Shown here: positions 50,266-59,007 of the stretch, one piece after another
Position numbering within the stretch: the first letter of the stretch is position 1
Layout of the letters: each line of letters opens with the position of its first letter
Source of the DNA: Lachnospiraceae bacterium
GTDB taxonomy: Bacteria > Bacillota > Clostridia > Lachnospirales > Lachnospiraceae
DNA: 64,000 nucleotides
Assembly (NCBI GenBank): GCA_022792335.1
Contig: JAAWAV010000048.1
Location: 49,194-113,193, forward strand
Direction: 5' to 3'
Made by a program: the position numbers and the translations under genes
The notes under the pieces: model-generated
Seen by the model: only the letters and a program-made list of their open reading frames with translations
The model's database searches: none
Told to the model about the DNA's origin: nothing

Positions 50266-51321
50266 CTATTTGGTCCTGTTACTTCTTATGAGATACAAAA
50301 AGAATGGAGCCCCGATCAATGCGGATATGATTCCAATGGGCAGCTCTTCCGGTGCAACGACGATTCTTGAAACCATATCCGCCACCATGGTAAAAAGTCC
50401 TCCCACCAAAACCACGGCCGGAATCAGACGTTTATGTTTGGATCCAACCATGGTTCTGACCATATGCGGAACTACCAGTCCGATAAAGCCGATGACGCCG
50501 CTCACAGAGACTACCACTCCGGTCAGCAGAGTCGACATCAGGATGATGACCAGTTTGATTCTACCGGTGTGGACCCCTAGGTTTTCCGCCACCTCGTCTC
50601 CCAGAAGCAGAACATCCAAATCTCTGGCAAAAAGCAGAATCACCACAAGGGCCACGATAAAAACAGTGGCCACATACCCGGCCTTTCCCCAGCTTGCTCC
50701 GCTTAGCGAACCGACCATCCAGTACTGAGCCGTCTTGGTTTTGTCCGATCCCGTATGAAAGCCGTAAATAAAGAGGTTCGTCAGGGCAGTAAACAGAGCG
50801 GAGGTCGCAATTCCTGCCAGTACAAGCTGTGTGGAAGTGATCCTGCCTTTCATAGATGCAATTCTTAAAGAGAGGACAATCGAAAGCGCAGCTCCCAAGG
50901 TTGCGCCAAACATGGTGGCATATCCTCCCATAAAGCTGAAGAGTCCCAGCACAATGGCACAGACCGCTCCCGCCGAAGCGCCGGAGGAAATACCAAGCAC
51001 ATAAGGATCCGCCAGCGAATTTTTCGTCAGCGCCTGCATCAGTACGCCGCAGACAGAAAGTCCCGCTCCGACGATGCAGGCCATCAGTACGCGGGGCAAC
51101 CGAATATTCCAGATGATGGTCTCTACATTTTCCTCCCAATTAGGGACAAAAAATTCCCGCCCTGTGATCCTGTTCCACAGGATTCTGCCGATATCTCCCG
51201 GATGAATTTCCACCGCGCCAATCAGTATGGAACTGCAGGCGGCAACTGCAATCAACACACAGATTCCCACAAGAAAGCTCAGATACTGCGTCCGGGTTCG
51301 GATTCTATGTCGGTTTGTCAT
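50266..51321 (-). CDS. btuC: Corrinoid/cobalamin ABC transporter permease (FecCD/BtuC family)
   Basis: This 351-aa permease has about ten helices. Family motifs are R-L-P-R-V-L-M-A-C-I-V-G-A-G-L-S, then N-S-L-A-D-P-Y-V-L-G-I-S-S-G-A-S-A-G and G-F-I-G-L-V-V-P-H-M-V-R. FecCD proteins import iron-siderophores, heme or B12. Substrate assignment to cobalamin is from the leader riboswitch. It lies between the ATPase and binding-protein genes. Confidence 0.85.
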   Translation of the reverse strand: MTNRHRIRTRTQYLSFLVGICVLIAVAACSSILIGAVEIHPGDIGRILWNRITGREFFVPNWEENVETIIWNIRLPRVLMACIVGAGLSVCGVLMQALTKNSLADPYVLGISSGASAGAVCAIVLGLFSFMGGYATMFGATLGAALSIVLSLRIASMKGRITSTQLVLAGIATSALFTALTNLFIYGFHTGSDKTKTAQYWMVGSLSGASWGKAGYVATVFIVALVVILLFARDLDVLLLGDEVAENLGVHTGRIKLVIILMSTLLTGVVVSVSGVIGFIGLVVPHMVRTMVGSKHKRLIPAVVLVGGLFTMVADMVSRIVVAPEELPIGIISALIGAPFFLYLIRSNRTK

Positions 51322-51356
51322 TGGTTTCTCCCTGTATTCTTCTTAAACTTTCTAGT

Positions 51357-52493
51357 TTACTGTTCAAACCGATCCGGATAGAGCTGCTTTGCAATCATTT
51401 CCACTGTCTTTGCAGAACCGGCCGATCCCTGCATATCGGAGCAGCAGGCAGAAAAAATCCGCCCTTCTTTGACTGCTTTCAGATCCTTTGTCGCGTCGTT
51501 GGTACGAAGAAACTCTGCCTTTTCTTCCACATCTCCGTCATAATCCAAAATCAAAATCACATCGGGATCCCGCTCCACCACTTCCTCCCAGGAAGGCGTA
51601 GCCCATCCGGCCTCGATATCGTCAAAAATCGAAATACCTCCGGCCAGCTTCAGAATATCTCCCGGCATCCCCTGACATGCAGTGAAAGGCGCCTCCTCTC
51701 CCGAATCATAGGCAAAGACCTTCACCGGATTTTCATAGGCTTCTTCTCCCAAAGTTTCTTTTACTCTCTGCAAAGTATCTTTCATAGCCTGCACCTTTTC
51801 TGCCGCAAGCTCCTCCACTTTGAAAATCCGGCCCAAAGTTTCATAATCTTTGTACAGATCCGCAAAGGTGGCATGATCGGAACAGACATAGGGGAAATAC
51901 ATGGCAATACCGTTTTCATTGCAAAACCCGGAACTGAAGTTTTTATCAGAAAATACGGAATCCCAGCCAATCAGAAAATCACAGTTGGTTATCAGAAGCT
52001 CCTCTTTGGACAGAGCAGAAAGCCCCTTTCCCGGTTCTACCAGTTGAGGGACAGAGTCTCTGGCCGGGTACTCCGATACCAAGCTCCAGCAGGAGCCTTT
52101 GGTGTAACCTGCCATCTGTCCCTCCAGTCCCAGATCAAAAAAGAAATCCGCCATCTGGTCTCCGGAAGCCACAATATGAGAAGGCATCTCCGTAAACGTA
52201 TGCTCCACATTCTCCCCAAGACCGGAACGCTCCAGATTCAAAGTGATCGTCACCGGATCATAGTTTTCGTCTCCTGCCGCCTGTTTTGTTTCCGTTTCCG
52301 ACGTTTCCTGTCCGGAAGAGGACGGCTCCTTTACACTCTGCTTCGTATTCTCCTGCTCTGTGCTCTCACGGTTCCTGCTGCTTTCCGGCGTCTCTCCGGC
52401 TTTGCTCGTTTCACGTGCTTGATTTCCACAACCTGCAAAAAAGGCAACACTCATCACGCAGCATAATACTGCCGCCAATAATCTCTTCTTCAT
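51357..52493 (-). CDS. btuF: Corrinoid/cobalamin-binding lipoprotein
   Basis: This 378-aa substrate-binding protein has a lipoprotein signal (M-K-K-R-L-L-A-A, then V-A-F-F-A-G-C) with lipidated Cys22. A Ser/Glu/Thr-rich linker (to about residue 70) and a periplasmic-binding-protein-like fold (T-F-T-E-M-P-S-H-I-V-A-S-G, L-I-G-W-D-S-V-F) follow. It captures the ligand outside the cell for BtuC and BtuD. AGAAGGAG precedes the ATG. It is the first gene after the cobalamin riboswitch. Confidence 0.87.
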   Translation of the reverse strand: MKKRLLAAVLCCVMSVAFFAGCGNQARETSKAGETPESSRNRESTEQENTKQSVKEPSSSGQETSETETKQAAGDENYDPVTITLNLERSGLGENVEHTFTEMPSHIVASGDQMADFFFDLGLEGQMAGYTKGSCWSLVSEYPARDSVPQLVEPGKGLSALSKEELLITNCDFLIGWDSVFSDKNFSSGFCNENGIAMYFPYVCSDHATFADLYKDYETLGRIFKVEELAAEKVQAMKDTLQRVKETLGEEAYENPVKVFAYDSGEEAPFTACQGMPGDILKLAGGISIFDDIEAGWATPSWEEVVERDPDVILILDYDGDVEEKAEFLRTNDATKDLKAVKEGRIFSACCSDMQGSAGSAKTVEMIAKQLYPDRFEQ

Positions 52494-52848
52494 AAAAAAT
52501 CTCCTTCTGTATATTTCATACTTTTACTGCTATCAGTTGGCAAAGACGCACACGCTCTGCGTGATTTAACGGTTTTTCTGCATTGTCCTCTATCTGCGTA
52601 GCTCCGTACGCCTTTCTCATCCGCCTTGAAAAATAGCCAAAACACTGCAGATGGAGTGGAAGAGTAGAAAATCCCCCTCTCCGATCGTATCTATTCTTGT
52701 CAATTGATAGATTTGGGAATATATGTTTGAAATAATGGTGAAATGGTCCCGGAAACTGCCAGGATCCTCATAGATACTGCAGAAATTTAAGAAGTATTCA
52801 AGCCCTCGTCCCCTTTCTCCTCCCTCTTACCAGGGATTTGCAAGATAG
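52494..52848. other. Long leader between the cobalamin aptamer and btuF
   Basis: About 355 nt with no supported gene. On the minus strand it holds a weak hairpin TCCTGG/CCGGGA (near 52745-52770) without a good T-run, and a TTGACA without a partner -10. I cannot identify the expression platform with confidence. Confidence 0.5.
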
Positions 52849-53002
52849 CTCCAGTAAGTCTTAGGACTCGGCCTCAACCGCAATTCCGCCTTCTCACGGG
52901 AAATCCCCGCAATGGCATCTGGAATCTTGTCCGCCTTACCTCAGGTGTAAGCTGCCAGTGAATTTCACACTGTTCCTTTATTAAGCCAAAACGGCACTGG
53001 AG
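52849..53002 (-). promoter_or_regulatory. Cobalamin riboswitch aptamer
   Basis: On the minus strand a 7-bp closing stem CTCCAGT / ACTGGAG (52996-53002 and 52849-52855) encloses typical elements. These are TTAATAAAGGAA, GTGTGAAATTCAC-TG-GCAGC, GGCGGACAAGATTCC, ATGCCATTG and GAGAAGGCGG. They match the cobalamin riboswitch core (AGGGAA-GGTGxGAATCC-GCAG-GCCACTG-GGGAAGG). It precedes btuF-btuC-btuD. Confidence 0.82.
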
Positions 53003-53038
53003 TTATTTGTCGCTTAATCTGAATCTACAGACATGCTA

Positions 53039-53067
53039 ATTATAATACAGCTTTACAGAAAATTCAA
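53039..53067 (-). promoter_or_regulatory. btuFCD promoter
   Basis: On the minus strand TTGAAT (53062-53067) and TATAAT (53039-53044) are separated by 17 bp. Transcription would start about 30 nt before the riboswitch closing stem. Confidence 0.75.
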
Positions 53068-53137
53068 GATTTTTCCTAAACTGGCCCTCTTTGTTTATGG
53101 CTCTTAGATACCAGTTTCCGGACACCGGAAATTATGA

Positions 53138-54508
53138 TTATGTTTCTTTAGAAATCCCCTCATTCTTTAGAATTAACCGCCGCACCAGCACGAGCATGGT
53201 GGTAAAACTGGCCGTCCCTCCTATAAAATTGGAGATTGGCTCTGCCAAAAATACTCCCCTTACGCCAAGGCTTGCCACATGGGGGAGAAGAAGCGTCAGT
53301 GGCACCACGATAATGATTTTCCGAAGCAAGGAGAAAAACACAGACTGTTTTGACATTCCAAGCCCCACAAAGGTGGACTGTCCCACAAACTGGAATGCCA
53401 TCATAAAGAATCCAAAAAAATAAAGATGCAGGGCAGGTATGCCTTTCTCCAAAAGCACCGTGTCTGAATTAAAAATCCCCATAATCGGTTCTGGGAACAG
53501 AAACAGCATCAGCCAGGCAAACAACATATAGGAAACTCCGGCCACTGTCACAAAACCAATCCCTTTTCTGATTCTGTCGTAGGCTCCCGCGCCCAGATTA
53601 AATCCCAGCACAGGCTGAGAGGCGTGCGTCAGCCCCTGCATGGGCATTACCGCCACATCCCGCACAGAATTTAAGATCGTCATCACCCCTACATAGACGT
53701 CGCCGCCACAATCCCTCAGCGTCGCATTGCAGGCGATCTGTACCGCGCCGTTGGAAGCAGATACAACAAACCCTGCCATCCCAAGGCTCATGATCTCCTT
53801 TAACAGCTTTCCCTCCGGGCGCATGCATGTCCTGCGGATACGAAACAGGGTCTTTTTCCCAAAAAGAAATTTCATCACCCAGACCGCAGACAGAAGCTGA
53901 GACAGCACAGTTGCCAGTGCCGCCCCCGATACTCCCATGTCAAAGACAAAAATAAAAACCGGATCCAGAGCAATGTTCACCGCCGCTCCGATCAAAATCG
54001 TAGCCATGCCTGTTCCGGCAAAACCCTGAGCATTGATAAACCCGTTCATTCCCGTCCCGAGCATGGCGAATGGCGTTCCCAGAAGATAAATTTTCAGATA
54101 ATCCTTCGCATAGGGAAAACTCAGATCGCTGGCCCCGAACAGATACAGCACCGGCTTTAAAAACAGATAGCAGGCCATTGTCAGAAACAGGCAGCAAATA
54201 CAAAGCATGGAAAAGGTGTTTCCCATGATCCGTTCTGCTTTTTCTCTGTCTCTTTGTCCCCTGGCAATGGAAAAAAGCGGCGTCCCACCCATACTGAACA
54301 GGTTCGTAAAAGCCATGATCAGCGTAACCACCGGAAAGGTCAAACCCAGACCAGTCAGCGCCAGAGAAGATGCGCCCGGAAGATGACCGATATAAATACG
54401 GTCTACAATATTATAAAGCATCTGTACAAGCTGGGCTACTGTCATGGGAACTGCCAGCGCCACAATATGTCTCCATACACTTCCCACAGAAAAATCATTC
54501 CGCTCCAA
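53138..54508 (-). CDS. MATE family efflux protein
   Basis: This 456-aa, 12-helix exporter opens with A-L-A-V-P-M-T-V-A-Q-L-V-Q-M-L-Y-N-I-V-D and R-I-Y-I-G-H-L-P-G. It has the A-x-G-F-A-G-T-G-M-A and N-I-A-L-D-P-V-F-I-F motifs of the family. Start is a TTG at 54506-54508, 7 nt after GGAGGTG. It ends about 135 nt from the cobalamin riboswitch but is not part of that operon. The substrate is unknown. Confidence 0.88.
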   Translation of the reverse strand: MERNDFSVGSVWRHIVALAVPMTVAQLVQMLYNIVDRIYIGHLPGASSLALTGLGLTFPVVTLIMAFTNLFSMGGTPLFSIARGQRDREKAERIMGNTFSMLCICCLFLTMACYLFLKPVLYLFGASDLSFPYAKDYLKIYLLGTPFAMLGTGMNGFINAQGFAGTGMATILIGAAVNIALDPVFIFVFDMGVSGAALATVLSQLLSAVWVMKFLFGKKTLFRIRRTCMRPEGKLLKEIMSLGMAGFVVSASNGAVQIACNATLRDCGGDVYVGVMTILNSVRDVAVMPMQGLTHASQPVLGFNLGAGAYDRIRKGIGFVTVAGVSYMLFAWLMLFLFPEPIMGIFNSDTVLLEKGIPALHLYFFGFFMMAFQFVGQSTFVGLGMSKQSVFFSLLRKIIIVVPLTLLLPHVASLGVRGVFLAEPISNFIGGTASFTTMLVLVRRLILKNEGISKET

Positions 54509-54574
54509 AGCCAGGCACCTCCAAAACCTGTCTCCATTGTATCCGAGTTTCTGTAAAAAGTAAACAGAAGCCTG

Positions 54575-55936
54575 TCATCCATGGCCGTCTCGTTCGTCCA
54601 GCCTTCCTCCCCACAGATAGTGGTTCGTCTCTTTCACAATTGTCTTTTGTAAAAGCAGAAGGCAGATCAAATTTGGCACAGCCATCAGGCCGTTCAGTAA
54701 ATCAGAGAGACCCCAGACAACGCCCATAGAGGTCACAGAACCGGCAAAAACAGCAACCAGATAACAAATACGGTAATAGTTCAAAGAACCCTCTCCAAAC
54801 AGATACGCCACAGCCCGCTCCCCGTAAAAACTCCATCCAAGAATTGTGGCAAAGGCAAAGATTACCAGCGATACGGCAAAGATCACATGGCCAAAGCCAT
54901 TCATCAGGCCAAAAGACGCCTCCGCCAGGTCCCCGCCGGAGATTCCGGCAAACAGTTCCGGCTGATGGAGCATGGAGGATACAATGACGATTCCCGTCAC
55001 AGCGCAAAATACCACCGTATCCCAGAAGGTACCTGTCATGGAAACCAGCGCCTGGCGCACCGGATTTTTCGATCTGGCTCCTGCCGCCGCCATAGGCGCA
55101 GTTCCAAGGCCAGATTCGTCTGAAAATAGCCCTCTTGCGATTCCCTGTCTGGCCGCCTGCATCACAGTACTTCCCACAAAGCCTCCTGCCGCCGCCCTCG
55201 GGGTAAACGCAGCCGTCACAATCAGCCGCAGAGCAGGAATCACATAAGCGCGGTTGATATAGAGAAGCGCCATGCTTCCTCCCAGATAAAAAACAGCCAT
55301 AAACGGAATCAGTCTTTCACAGACTCCCGTGATCTTTTTCGCCCCGCCGAGAATCACCACTGCCGCAAGGGCACAGATAATTGTCCCGGTAATGGCCGGT
55401 TTCACATGGAAAGCCGTCTCCATCACACTACTGATGGCATTGGCCTGGACGCTACATCCTGTTCCAAAGGCGGCAAAGGCGGCAAACACCGAAAAGAGAA
55501 CCGCCAGAAATTTTGAATGAAGCGCAGTTTTCATCACATACATGGGCCCGCCCACATAGCTCCCCTGTCCGTCTCTTTCCCGGTACTTGACTGCCAGAAG
55601 AGACTCCCCGTATTTGGTCGCCATACCGAATACCCCCGTCAGCCAGCACCAGAATACGGCTCCCGGCCCGCCCATGGCCACGGCCATGGAAACGCCGATG
55701 ATATTTCCTGTGCCAAGCGTAGCCGCCAAAGCAGTCGCCAGAGCCGCAAAGGGACTCATCCCGCCCTCTTCCCCCTCCTCTTCCGTCACGGAAAGCCGAA
55801 GCGCTTTCCAGATTTTTCTCTGAGGCATGCGAAGGCGAACGGTCAGGAGCAGATGAACGCCGAAAAGGAGGACCATCATCGGCAGGCCCCATACCATACT
55901 ATTTAAATTGTCCAGGAGAGATTTTAATCCGTTCAT
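54575..55936 (-). CDS. Sodium:alanine symporter (AGCS family)
   Basis: This 453-aa transporter imports alanine or glycine with Na+. Family motifs are A-T-A-L-A-A-T-L-G-T-G-N-I-I-G-V, then G-G-P-G-A-V-F-W-C-W-L-T-G-V-F-G-M-A-T-K-Y and F-S-D-E-S-G-L-G-T-A-P-M-A-A-A. No Shine-Dalgarno sequence is visible before the ATG at 55934-55936, and a large hairpin lies just upstream. Translation may therefore be inefficient or regulated. Confidence 0.92.
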   Translation of the reverse strand: MNGLKSLLDNLNSMVWGLPMMVLLFGVHLLLTVRLRMPQRKIWKALRLSVTEEEGEEGGMSPFAALATALAATLGTGNIIGVSMAVAMGGPGAVFWCWLTGVFGMATKYGESLLAVKYRERDGQGSYVGGPMYVMKTALHSKFLAVLFSVFAAFAAFGTGCSVQANAISSVMETAFHVKPAITGTIICALAAVVILGGAKKITGVCERLIPFMAVFYLGGSMALLYINRAYVIPALRLIVTAAFTPRAAAGGFVGSTVMQAARQGIARGLFSDESGLGTAPMAAAGARSKNPVRQALVSMTGTFWDTVVFCAVTGIVIVSSMLHQPELFAGISGGDLAEASFGLMNGFGHVIFAVSLVIFAFATILGWSFYGERAVAYLFGEGSLNYYRICYLVAVFAGSVTSMGVVWGLSDLLNGLMAVPNLICLLLLQKTIVKETNHYLWGGRLDERDGHG

Positions 55937-55963
55937 GCAACAATATATGCATGTATTTTCTGT

Positions 55964-55997
55964 AATATGTGCCGCCCCCTTGGAGGCGGCACATATT
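55964..55997. terminator. 13-bp perfect hairpin after the Bce-type operon
   Basis: AATATGTGCCGCC and GGCGGCACATATT pair perfectly around an 8-nt loop. It lies between the permease stop (56039) and the symporter start (55936), and probably ends the upstream transcript, though no T-run follows on the minus strand. Confidence 0.55.
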
Positions 55998-56038
55998 GCG
56001 GAAAGTCCTCTGAATGACTCGTATCCCGGAAGAAATGG

Positions 56039-58054
56039 CTATCTTACAATCCGGTAGTATACCCGCGCGGTCAAATGATAGGTAATGAGATAAAACAGAC
56101 CGAAAACAACAATGGTGCCTGCCGTGCAGGCACCAAAAAGACCTACATTGTACATGGCAAACAGGGAAAGCACTCTTACAAGAAAAGGAAAGGCAAAAGC
56201 TACGTGAATGCCTGCTCCAACAAGAGGCAGAAAAAATACGGTCAGTACCTGAGAGTGAATGGAACGTCGGATTTCTCTTCCTCCCATTCCCACTTTCTTC
56301 ATCACATCAAAACGGGACGCGTCATCGTATCCTTCTGAAAGCTGTTTATAGTACATGATCAGTACTGTAGCCATCAAAAACAGAATCCCCAGAAAGACAC
56401 CAATAAAAAATAGGCCTCCAAAAATGCCGATACTGTTTTCTTTAAAACCGGCAATGCTGCTTACAGAGACAGGAAGCCCTACTCCGCCCTCTTCTGGATT
56501 GCCTGTCAGCCTGTGATACAGAATATCTGCTGCCTCAGACTGTTCCTCGTCAGTCCCTCCCAGATTAAAACCATAAATAAATTCCGGAGAAGAGGCATGT
56601 TCCCCGTAAGCCTCCCTCTGCAGTCTGTTCAGTTCTTCCAGCTCTTCTTTGCCTTCTACCACGAGGAGATAACTGTAAGCCCCGCTCCCGGCAGTCCTGA
56701 CCACGCCGTCCGGAAGTTCCTTGATTCGTCCGGCAATCCGATATTCCCTCCCCAATACAGAAAGGGCCTCATCTCTGAAAGATTTTCCAGGCGCACCTCC
56801 CAGATAAATCTCTCCTGCCGAAAGAGCCGGTTTCTCTCCCGTAAGTACTCCGTAGTCCTCTGCAGTCATGACATAAAGCGTTCGCAGTGCGTTCATCTCC
56901 AGAATTGAGGCATCCTCCCCACCTATTTCCAGAGAATTTCCCCGTTCCAGTACGGAAAATCCGAGAAGTACATAGGCCGCCTCTTCGAAGGGAGTATATC
57001 CCTCTTCCTTTAGAATCTCTCCCACCAGTTCTTTTAACTGTGCGCCGGCTTCTTTTGAATCCTCCTTTGAAGCAAGCTGAACTTCCCGGAAATTCTGTGT
57101 TCTCGCCATATCGTCAAGTCCAATATAAAGGCTGAGACTGGAAGATACCATCACCAGGACCATGGTAGAAAGCACGCAAATATTTGCCAATCCCACCGCA
57201 TTTTGCCGCATCCGGTACAGCATTCCCGATACAGAGACAAAATGATTGGCTTTATAGTAATATCCTTTTCTGCTCCGTAAGAACTTTAAAAAAGCGATAC
57301 TTCCTGCAGAAAACATGCAGTAAGTCCCCACGATCACAAAAAGTACCGCTACGAAAAACAGGGCCAGGGCTGCCACCGGATTTTTGATGGAAACGGCCAT
57401 ATAGTAACCAATACCCAGACAGAGTACTCCGAGAAGCGCCGTCAGGAAATGAGTTTTTGGTTCCCGTTCCCCGGCTTTACTCTCCTGTAAAAGTTCCATG
57501 GGGCTTTTGAACTGAATCTTTCGTATACTGTTGAGTAAAATAAGCAGAAATATCACCAGAAACAGGATGCAGGTATTCCGGAATGCCTTTCCGGAAAAAG
57601 CAAAGGCAATGGGAACTGTTCCGCCGAACATGTGCAAGATAATCAGAAACAAAAGCTTGTTGAAAAGGAGGCCTGCTCCTAGACCAAAGAGTAGAGTCAG
57701 CATCCCCACATCCACCGTCTCCCAAAATAACATCCGGGCCAGATGGCGTTTTTCCATGCCCAGAATATTGTAAAGAGCCAGTTCCCTCCGCCTCTGCTTC
57801 ATTAAAAAACTGTTGGTATAGAAAAGAAAAATTACTGCGAAAAAGCCTACCACACCGCTTGCCATGAAAAGTGCAGAACGGACGCTTCTTCCTCCAATCA
57901 CCTGGTCAATACCGGGATTATCCGCCAGAGAACAGATCATAAAATACATGGCTGCCGTAATGATACAGGTCAAAAGATAGGGGAAATAAATCTTTCCATT
58001 TTTCCGGATATTGGAAACGGCCAGTTTCGGGTAAAAAAACATCTGATTATTCAT
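56039..58054 (-). CDS. Bce-type FtsX ABC permease
   Basis: This 671-aa membrane protein has ten helices and a long external domain between helices 7 and 8, the BceB plan. It starts F-Y-P-K-L-A-V-S-N-I-R-K-N-G-K-I-Y-F-P-Y and has L-A-L-Y-N-I-L-G-M-E-K-R-H-L-A-R-M. Such permeases confer resistance to, and sense, cell-wall-active peptides like bacitracin. Start at 58052-58054 follows AGGAGGGGG and overlaps the ATPase gene by 8 nt. Confidence 0.88.
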   Translation of the reverse strand: MNNQMFFYPKLAVSNIRKNGKIYFPYLLTCIITAAMYFMICSLADNPGIDQVIGGRSVRSALFMASGVVGFFAVIFLFYTNSFLMKQRRRELALYNILGMEKRHLARMLFWETVDVGMLTLLFGLGAGLLFNKLLFLIILHMFGGTVPIAFAFSGKAFRNTCILFLVIFLLILLNSIRKIQFKSPMELLQESKAGEREPKTHFLTALLGVLCLGIGYYMAVSIKNPVAALALFFVAVLFVIVGTYCMFSAGSIAFLKFLRSRKGYYYKANHFVSVSGMLYRMRQNAVGLANICVLSTMVLVMVSSSLSLYIGLDDMARTQNFREVQLASKEDSKEAGAQLKELVGEILKEEGYTPFEEAAYVLLGFSVLERGNSLEIGGEDASILEMNALRTLYVMTAEDYGVLTGEKPALSAGEIYLGGAPGKSFRDEALSVLGREYRIAGRIKELPDGVVRTAGSGAYSYLLVVEGKEELEELNRLQREAYGEHASSPEFIYGFNLGGTDEEQSEAADILYHRLTGNPEEGGVGLPVSVSSIAGFKENSIGIFGGLFFIGVFLGILFLMATVLIMYYKQLSEGYDDASRFDVMKKVGMGGREIRRSIHSQVLTVFFLPLVGAGIHVAFAFPFLVRVLSLFAMYNVGLFGACTAGTIVVFGLFYLITYHLTARVYYRIVR

Positions 58055-58814
58055 GACGGCCCCCTCCTGTTGCAATTAGAGTCAGTGTATCGGAAATCTT
58101 CTGATACATCTGTTCTGAAGTATCCCTTCCTTTATAAATCTGGTGAAAGACCTCCCCGTCTTTGATAAACAGCACTCTCTTTGCTTTGCTGGCCGCCCGG
58201 ACACTGTGAGTCACCATCAGAATGGTCTGCCCATTCTGATTCAAAAGCTCAAAAAGTTCCAGTAAGTTTTCTGAAGCCCTGGAATCAAGCGCTCCGGTGG
58301 GTTCGTCTGCCAGCAAAAGTTCTGGATCGGTGATAATCGCTCTGGCCACTGCGACTCTCTGCTTCTGCCCTCCAGATACTTCATAGGGGAATTTCGAGAG
58401 AATCTGAGAAATCCCCAATTGTCCGGCTATCTCCTGAAGATTCCGTTCCATCTCCTTATACTGTTTTCCTGCCAGAACCAGAGGTAGAAAAATATTGTCC
58501 CGGACAGAAAAATTGTCCAGAAGGTTAAATTCCTGGAATACAAACCCCAGATTCTCCCTCCGAAACGCCGCCAGCTCCCGGTCAGCCACCCCGGAAAGAT
58601 CCTTTCCGTTCAGATATACCTTTCCTCCGGTGGGCCTGTCTAGGGCTGCAAGAATATTCAAAAGGGTGGTTTTTCCTGAACCGGACTCTCCCATAATCGC
58701 CGTATATTCGCCCTTCTCCACAGAAAAAGTCACGTCCCGCAAAGCCTCTACCTGGTTTCCGCCGAATCTGGTCGTATAAATTTTACTGAGTTGTCTGACG
58801 TCAAGCATTGCCAT
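58047..58814 (-). CDS. Bce-type ABC transporter ATP-binding protein
   Basis: This 255-aa ATPase has Walker A G-E-S-G-S-G-K-T-T-L-L-N, Q-loop F-V-F-Q-E-F-N-L-L, signature V-S-G-G-Q-K-Q-R-V-A, and Walker B L-L-L-A-D-E-P-T-G-A-L-D. The ATG at 58812-58814 follows AAGGAGG. The open frame extends far upstream, but that part is out of family and overlaps the kinase gene, so it is not used. It pairs with the permease gene and, by context, the kinase and regulator upstream. Confidence 0.92.
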   Translation of the reverse strand: MAMLDVRQLSKIYTTRFGGNQVEALRDVTFSVEKGEYTAIMGESGSGKTTLLNILAALDRPTGGKVYLNGKDLSGVADRELAAFRRENLGFVFQEFNLLDNFSVRDNIFLPLVLAGKQYKEMERNLQEIAGQLGISQILSKFPYEVSGGQKQRVAVARAIITDPELLLADEPTGALDSRASENLLELFELLNQNGQTILMVTHSVRAASKAKRVLFIKDGEVFHQIYKGRDTSEQMYQKISDTLTLIATGGGRHE

Positions 58815-58917
58815 AAGTTTTGTGCCTCCTTTTCTTCTCTCTGACGACTTCCTCCCTGCAGATCGGACAGAGAACTTCCGACAGACCGCAGGTTTCCTGT
58901 CATCTGCCATCAGTATA

Positions 58918-58961
58918 CAAAAAAGGGAAATGCCCTGCCATCGTTCTGGCTTACATTTCCC
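58918..58961 (-). terminator. Intrinsic terminator between the Bce kinase and ABC genes
   Basis: On the minus strand the 8-bp stem GGGAAATG / CATTTCCC is followed by TTTTTTG. It separates the regulator-kinase pair from the ABC genes, so the ABC genes probably have their own promoter, or their expression needs read-through. Confidence 0.75.
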
Positions 58962-59007
58962 CCATATAACCTTACGGAATTGAAAGATTCCCCTGTACAG
59001 GGCAGAA

